The notes below the pieces were generated by a model, which was not told where the DNA came from, searched no databases, and saw only the letters and a program-made list of their open reading frames with translations. Positions 61,481-64,000 of a stretch of 64,000 nt of DNA are shown here, piece by piece. Origin of the DNA: IMCC45349 sp047219225 (GTDB taxonomy: Bacteria > Bacteroidota > Bacteroidia > Flavobacteriales > Flavobacteriaceae). A program made the position numbers and the translations under genes. The stretch spans positions 62,001 through 126,000 of the forward strand of contig NZ_CP178208.1 of assembly GCF_047219225.1 (NCBI RefSeq). The letters are read 5' to 3'. Position 1 is the stretch's first letter. Every line of letters begins with the position of its first letter.

Positions 61481-61789
61481 TTAAATACAACTCTTAGGCT
61501 TAGGGATGCCAGCTATTAACGTTGCCTTTTTTAATGGACCACCTGGAAATAAGTTATAAAACTCCTTTACATTTATAACACCACTTTTCTTTATTCCTCT
61601 AATAGATAATGGTTCTTCTTTTTTAAACTTATCATGAATGTAATCTATAACTTCCCAATGTTTATCTGTCATATCTATTTCTTGCTCTTTAGCAAGCTCA
61701 ACACCAATTTCTCTTGTCCATTGAGAGAAATCTGTTAAATATCCTTCTTCGTTTACGCTTATTTTTACTTGTGCAATATCTCTTTCCAT
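61481..61789 (-). CDS. TusE/DsrC-family sulfur relay protein
   Basis: Small sulfur acceptor of 102 residues. The family pattern DFSQWTREIGVELAKEQEI, HWEVIDYIHDKF and FPGGPLKKA precedes the flexible C-terminal arm ending in PKPKSCI with the conserved penultimate Cys101. The second arm cysteine of DsrC (about ten residues earlier) is missing, so it is TusE-like in that respect. No dissimilatory sulfite reductase genes are present, hence a relay role in sulfide handling or tRNA thiolation. Confidence 0.9.
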   Translation of the reverse strand: MERDIAQVKISVNEEGYLTDFSQWTREIGVELAKEQEIDMTDKHWEVIDYIHDKFKKEEPLSIRGIKKSGVINVKEFYNLFPGGPLKKATLIAGIPKPKSCI

Positions 61790-61800
61790 GATATATTATT

Positions 61801-63033
61801 TTAGTTAATCTTTTTACCTTTTGTACTCATATTTCTTCCAACAAATGGAATTGGAATCCCTTTTAACAACATATTCCAGTAAATCCACCTAAATGCTAAT
61901 TTTCCCCAATGATTAAATACCGACTCTTTTAGTAATTTTAAAGGTCCTATTCCAGCGATTGGAAATGTTCCTTCAACTGGCTCTTGCTCATAATTAAAGT
62001 CAATTAAAAGCGCTTTATTATCACCTGTTTCTATAAAACAGTTGGCATGACCATCAAATTCCTCTTTCAATGGTTTTTCATCAATAAATAAAAGTATGTT
62101 ATCTGTTAATGTTTCTGCTTGAAAATGTGCTACAGAGCCTGCTTTAGATGCAGGAAGATTAGTTGCATCTCCAATTACAAAAATATTTTCGTGAGCTTTA
62201 GATTGTAATGTGTTTTTGTGTGTTGGTATAAAATTAAGATCATCGCCTAATCCAGAACGCTCAATAACATCATCTCCCATATTTGTAGGTACTGTAACCA
62301 GCAAATCATAATCCACTTCTACATCAGCATAATCTACAATCTTATTATTTTTATAATCTACCTGTTCAATATTAAAATCTGTAACTTCTTTAATTCCTTT
62401 TTCTTCTAACAAATAGTGAAGTGTTTCTGTAGCTTTAGGCTTAGTAAAAGCACCACCTAATGGTGTTACATAAGTAATATCTACTTTGTCACGCATACCC
62501 TTTTTCTTAAAGTAAGAATCTGCTAAAAATGCAAACTCTAATGGTGCTACTGGACATTTAATTGGCATCTCTGTTATATGCACTACAAGCTTGCCTCCAT
62601 CCCACTCTCTTAATTTATTGCGAAGCGCTAAAGCACCTTCGTAAGTATAAAAATCAAAAATACTTTTATGCCATTCTTGACTATGCATACCTTCAATTTC
62701 ATCTGGGGCAATTTTAGAGCCTGTAGCTACAATAAGTATATCATACTTTAAAACATCATCTTCTAATTCAACCTTATTAGAATCAGGATAAATACGCTCA
62801 ATTTTCTTCTGAATATATTTAACACCTTTTGGAATAAACTTTTTCCCTTCTTTCTTTACTTGTGCTTCTGTATAAGTATCGAAAGGAAGAAATAAAAACC
62901 CTGGTTGATAATAATGTGTTTTATATTGATCTACAATACTGATAGACCATTCATTTTGAGGAAGTTTTGACACTAAATGATTCGCCATCATTGTACCTGC
63001 TGTTCCTGCTCCTAATATTACTATATTTTTCAT
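61801..63033 (-). CDS. FAD-dependent oxidoreductase, sulfide:quinone reductase-like
   Basis: Flavoprotein of 410 residues. FAD-binding GAGTAGTMMANHL (8-20), VATGSKIAPDE near 102-112 and IFVIGDATNLPASKAGSVAHFQAE near 284-307. Cys160 in MPIKCPVAP stands where sulfide:quinone oxidoreductases keep a catalytic cysteine, and Cys332 is a second candidate; a third redox cysteine was not identified. ATG 63033 (MKNIVILG) is preferred to the one six codons upstream. First gene of the SQR-DsrC-DsrE operon. Could also be another quinone oxidoreductase of this superfamily. Confidence 0.8.
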   Translation of the reverse strand: MKNIVILGAGTAGTMMANHLVSKLPQNEWSISIVDQYKTHYYQPGFLFLPFDTYTEAQVKKEGKKFIPKGVKYIQKKIERIYPDSNKVELEDDVLKYDILIVATGSKIAPDEIEGMHSQEWHKSIFDFYTYEGALALRNKLREWDGGKLVVHITEMPIKCPVAPLEFAFLADSYFKKKGMRDKVDITYVTPLGGAFTKPKATETLHYLLEEKGIKEVTDFNIEQVDYKNNKIVDYADVEVDYDLLVTVPTNMGDDVIERSGLGDDLNFIPTHKNTLQSKAHENIFVIGDATNLPASKAGSVAHFQAETLTDNILLFIDEKPLKEEFDGHANCFIETGDNKALLIDFNYEQEPVEGTFPIAGIGPLKLLKESVFNHWGKLAFRWIYWNMLLKGIPIPFVGRNMSTKGKKIN

Positions 63034-63076
63034 TTTATTGACACAATTCACATTTAGTTCTATGAATTTTGTACAA

Positions 63077-63084
63077 CAAACTTA
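63077..63084 (-). promoter_or_regulatory. -7 promoter element of the SQR-DsrC-DsrE operon
   Basis: On the minus strand TAAGTTTG matches TAnnTTTG, 43 nt before the ATG. Confidence 0.45.
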
Positions 63085-63132
63085 AGAAGTATCAAGAGGA
63101 AAAATTATGACTAAAATCATGAAAACCCCTTA

Positions 63133-63148
63133 TGTAACCTAAGTTACA
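63133..63148. promoter_or_regulatory. Crp/Fnr-like palindrome upstream of the sulfur operon
   Basis: TGTAAC-CTAA-GTTACA, a perfect 6-4-6 palindrome in the layout used by Fnr/Crp-type regulators. Its centre lies about 60 nt upstream of the -7 element at 63077, a spacing fit for activation of the operon. It also overlaps the 3' side of the stress-protein gene's downstream region. Confidence 0.5.
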
Positions 63149-63154
63149 GAGAGT

Positions 63155-64000
63155 TTAAGAACTAGTATCTTCCATAACTAAAAACGGAACATCAATCTTA
63201 AAGCCAAAAATCTCAACATTGTGCCTAGAAAATAATCTTTCTAAAAAAGAATGCTTTTTACTTGTCATGGCTAGCATGTTGATTTGATTATTATAGATAT
63301 AATCTTGAACAACTTTAAAGATATCGTCTTGATTTAACTCTACAAATTCATGAGAAATAGTTGTAAACAATTCATCTAAATAAGCTCTAACATTTTCTTT
63401 TTCCTGAGATAGCGTTTCAGCATTTTTAACATGAAGAATATCAAGCTTAGAGTTAAACTGTTTTACAAAACCTAAAAGAATAGCTAAATCATCTTCATTA
63501 TAATGAGATAAATAATCTGTTGTAAACGCTAGCTTTTGCATACCATTAAACTCACAACCATTTGGTATAGCAAGAACTGGTACACCACATCTTTGCATAA
63601 CTCTAACAGTATTACTGCCAAAAATAACACGTTCTGCTCCTGTAGCTCCTTTAGTTCCCATGATGATTAAATCAATGTCCTTTAACTCGCACATTTGGTT
63701 AATGGCATCAATAAAATTGTCGTAATCTACAGTAGAGTGAAAAGTATGCTTATCATTATTATAATGTGATTCAACTGTATTAATTACATTATTAATTGAT
63801 TTTTTAGCAGTATCAATTAACGTTTGATATATTGTTGTAGATGAAGACATAGTCATCAAATCATCAGATACAAACGAAGATGCTTTTTGTATGTTTAAAA
63901 AGTAAAATTCGCATTCAACGTCCTTTAACAATTGCATAGCATAGTTAATAGCGCTTAACGAATTTTTAGAAAAATCGGTAGGTAATAATATCTTTTTCAT
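63155..64000 (-). CDS. Tandem universal stress protein (UspA type)
   Basis: Cytosolic protein of 281 residues made of two Usp domains: residues 1-148 (MKKILLPTDFSKNSLSAINYA, MGTKGATGAERVIFGSNTVRVMQRCGVPVLAIP with the ATP-binding G-x2-G-x9-G-S motif) and 150-281, which is more diverged and lacks a clear ATP motif. The frame starts at the last base of the window with a natural MKKILLPTD start, so it is probably complete. It lies upstream of the sulfur operon in the same direction. Confidence 0.9.
   Translation of the reverse strand: MKKILLPTDFSKNSLSAINYAMQLLKDVECEFYFLNIQKASSFVSDDLMTMSSSTTIYQTLIDTAKKSINNVINTVESHYNNDKHTFHSTVDYDNFIDAINQMCELKDIDLIIMGTKGATGAERVIFGSNTVRVMQRCGVPVLAIPNGCEFNGMQKLAFTTDYLSHYNEDDLAILLGFVKQFNSKLDILHVKNAETLSQEKENVRAYLDELFTTISHEFVELNQDDIFKVVQDYIYNNQINMLAMTSKKHSFLERLFSRHNVEIFGFKIDVPFLVMEDTSS

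Noticed and set aside
61481..61789. Dissimilatory sulfite reduction (true DsrC with DsrAB)
   Set aside because: No dsrAB or dsrMKJOP genes are present and the second arm cysteine of DsrC is missing, so a TusE-like relay is more likely.

Overview
The window is a piece of chromosome from a low-GC member of the Bacteroidetes, most likely a marine Flavobacteriaceae (Olleya/Lacinutrix/Winogradskyella-like). The signs are the AT-rich genes, TAnnTTTG-type -7 promoter elements, a TonB receptor with an N-terminal carboxypeptidase-like domain paired with a DUF4249 lipoprotein, LytS/LytTR signalling, a RibBA whose GTP cyclohydrolase half is degenerate, and many Bacteroidetes-specific DUFs. No rRNA, CRISPR array or transposase was seen. 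One tRNA gene, tRNA-Ser(UGA), is present.

Region 1 (1-33,480) is core chromosome: YheT-like hydrolase, tilS and pabB; a DEAD-box helicase; an ExbB-like protein with a serine hydrolase; a LytS/LytTR two-component pair; an MscS-like channel; an ECF sigma factor overlapping a 57-residue protein; a DUF4249/TonB receptor pair; a TPR lipoprotein; lpdA; a CPBP protease; an Lrp regulator divergent from a methionine gamma-lyase-like enzyme; an NhaC antiporter; peroxiredoxin, tpx and dgkA; ftsK, lolA and an LptF/G permease; ribB; a DegT aminotransferase; a nitroreductase; and a TauE exporter.

Region 2 (33,523-57,061) is a 23.5-kb genomic island inserted in the 3' half of tRNA-Ser. A perfect 45-bp duplication of the tRNA end marks both borders. 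Next to the intact tRNA lie three AGGTAYCCCA repeats and a tyrosine integrase. Then come a winged-helix-like protein, a Sak4-like RecA-fold ATPase and a DUF3871 protein. The central cargo is a 15-kb, eight-gene minus-strand operon (53,332 down to 38,175): XRE regulator, an unrecognised 188-aa protein with a nuclease-like acidic motif, a Cas4-like plus RNase H-like DUF2779 protein, a RapA/SNF2 helicase, a type III Mod-like methyltransferase with a long N-terminal extension, a Res-like helicase-nuclease, a McrB-like GTPase with an EVE-like N-terminus, and McrC. The genes are separated by at most 34 nt, three of the seven junctions touch or nearly touch and one overlaps. This looks like a composite anti-phage system joining modification-based and modification-dependent restriction. 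It is the most interesting item here. The right arm carries a RadC/JAB protein, a second XRE regulator divergent from a membrane protein, a DUF3127 protein, a lipoprotein and small unknowns. No conjugation, relaxase or capsid genes were seen, so the island is probably non-conjugative or mobilised in trans.

Region 3 (57,062-64,000) is core again: a TetR regulator divergent from a SulP transporter/beta-carbonic anhydrase/DUF2490 operon, with several palindromes between them, followed by a convergent sulfur operon (SQR-like flavoprotein, DsrC/TusE, DsrE) preceded by a TGTAAC-N4-GTTACA site, and a tandem universal stress protein at the window edge.
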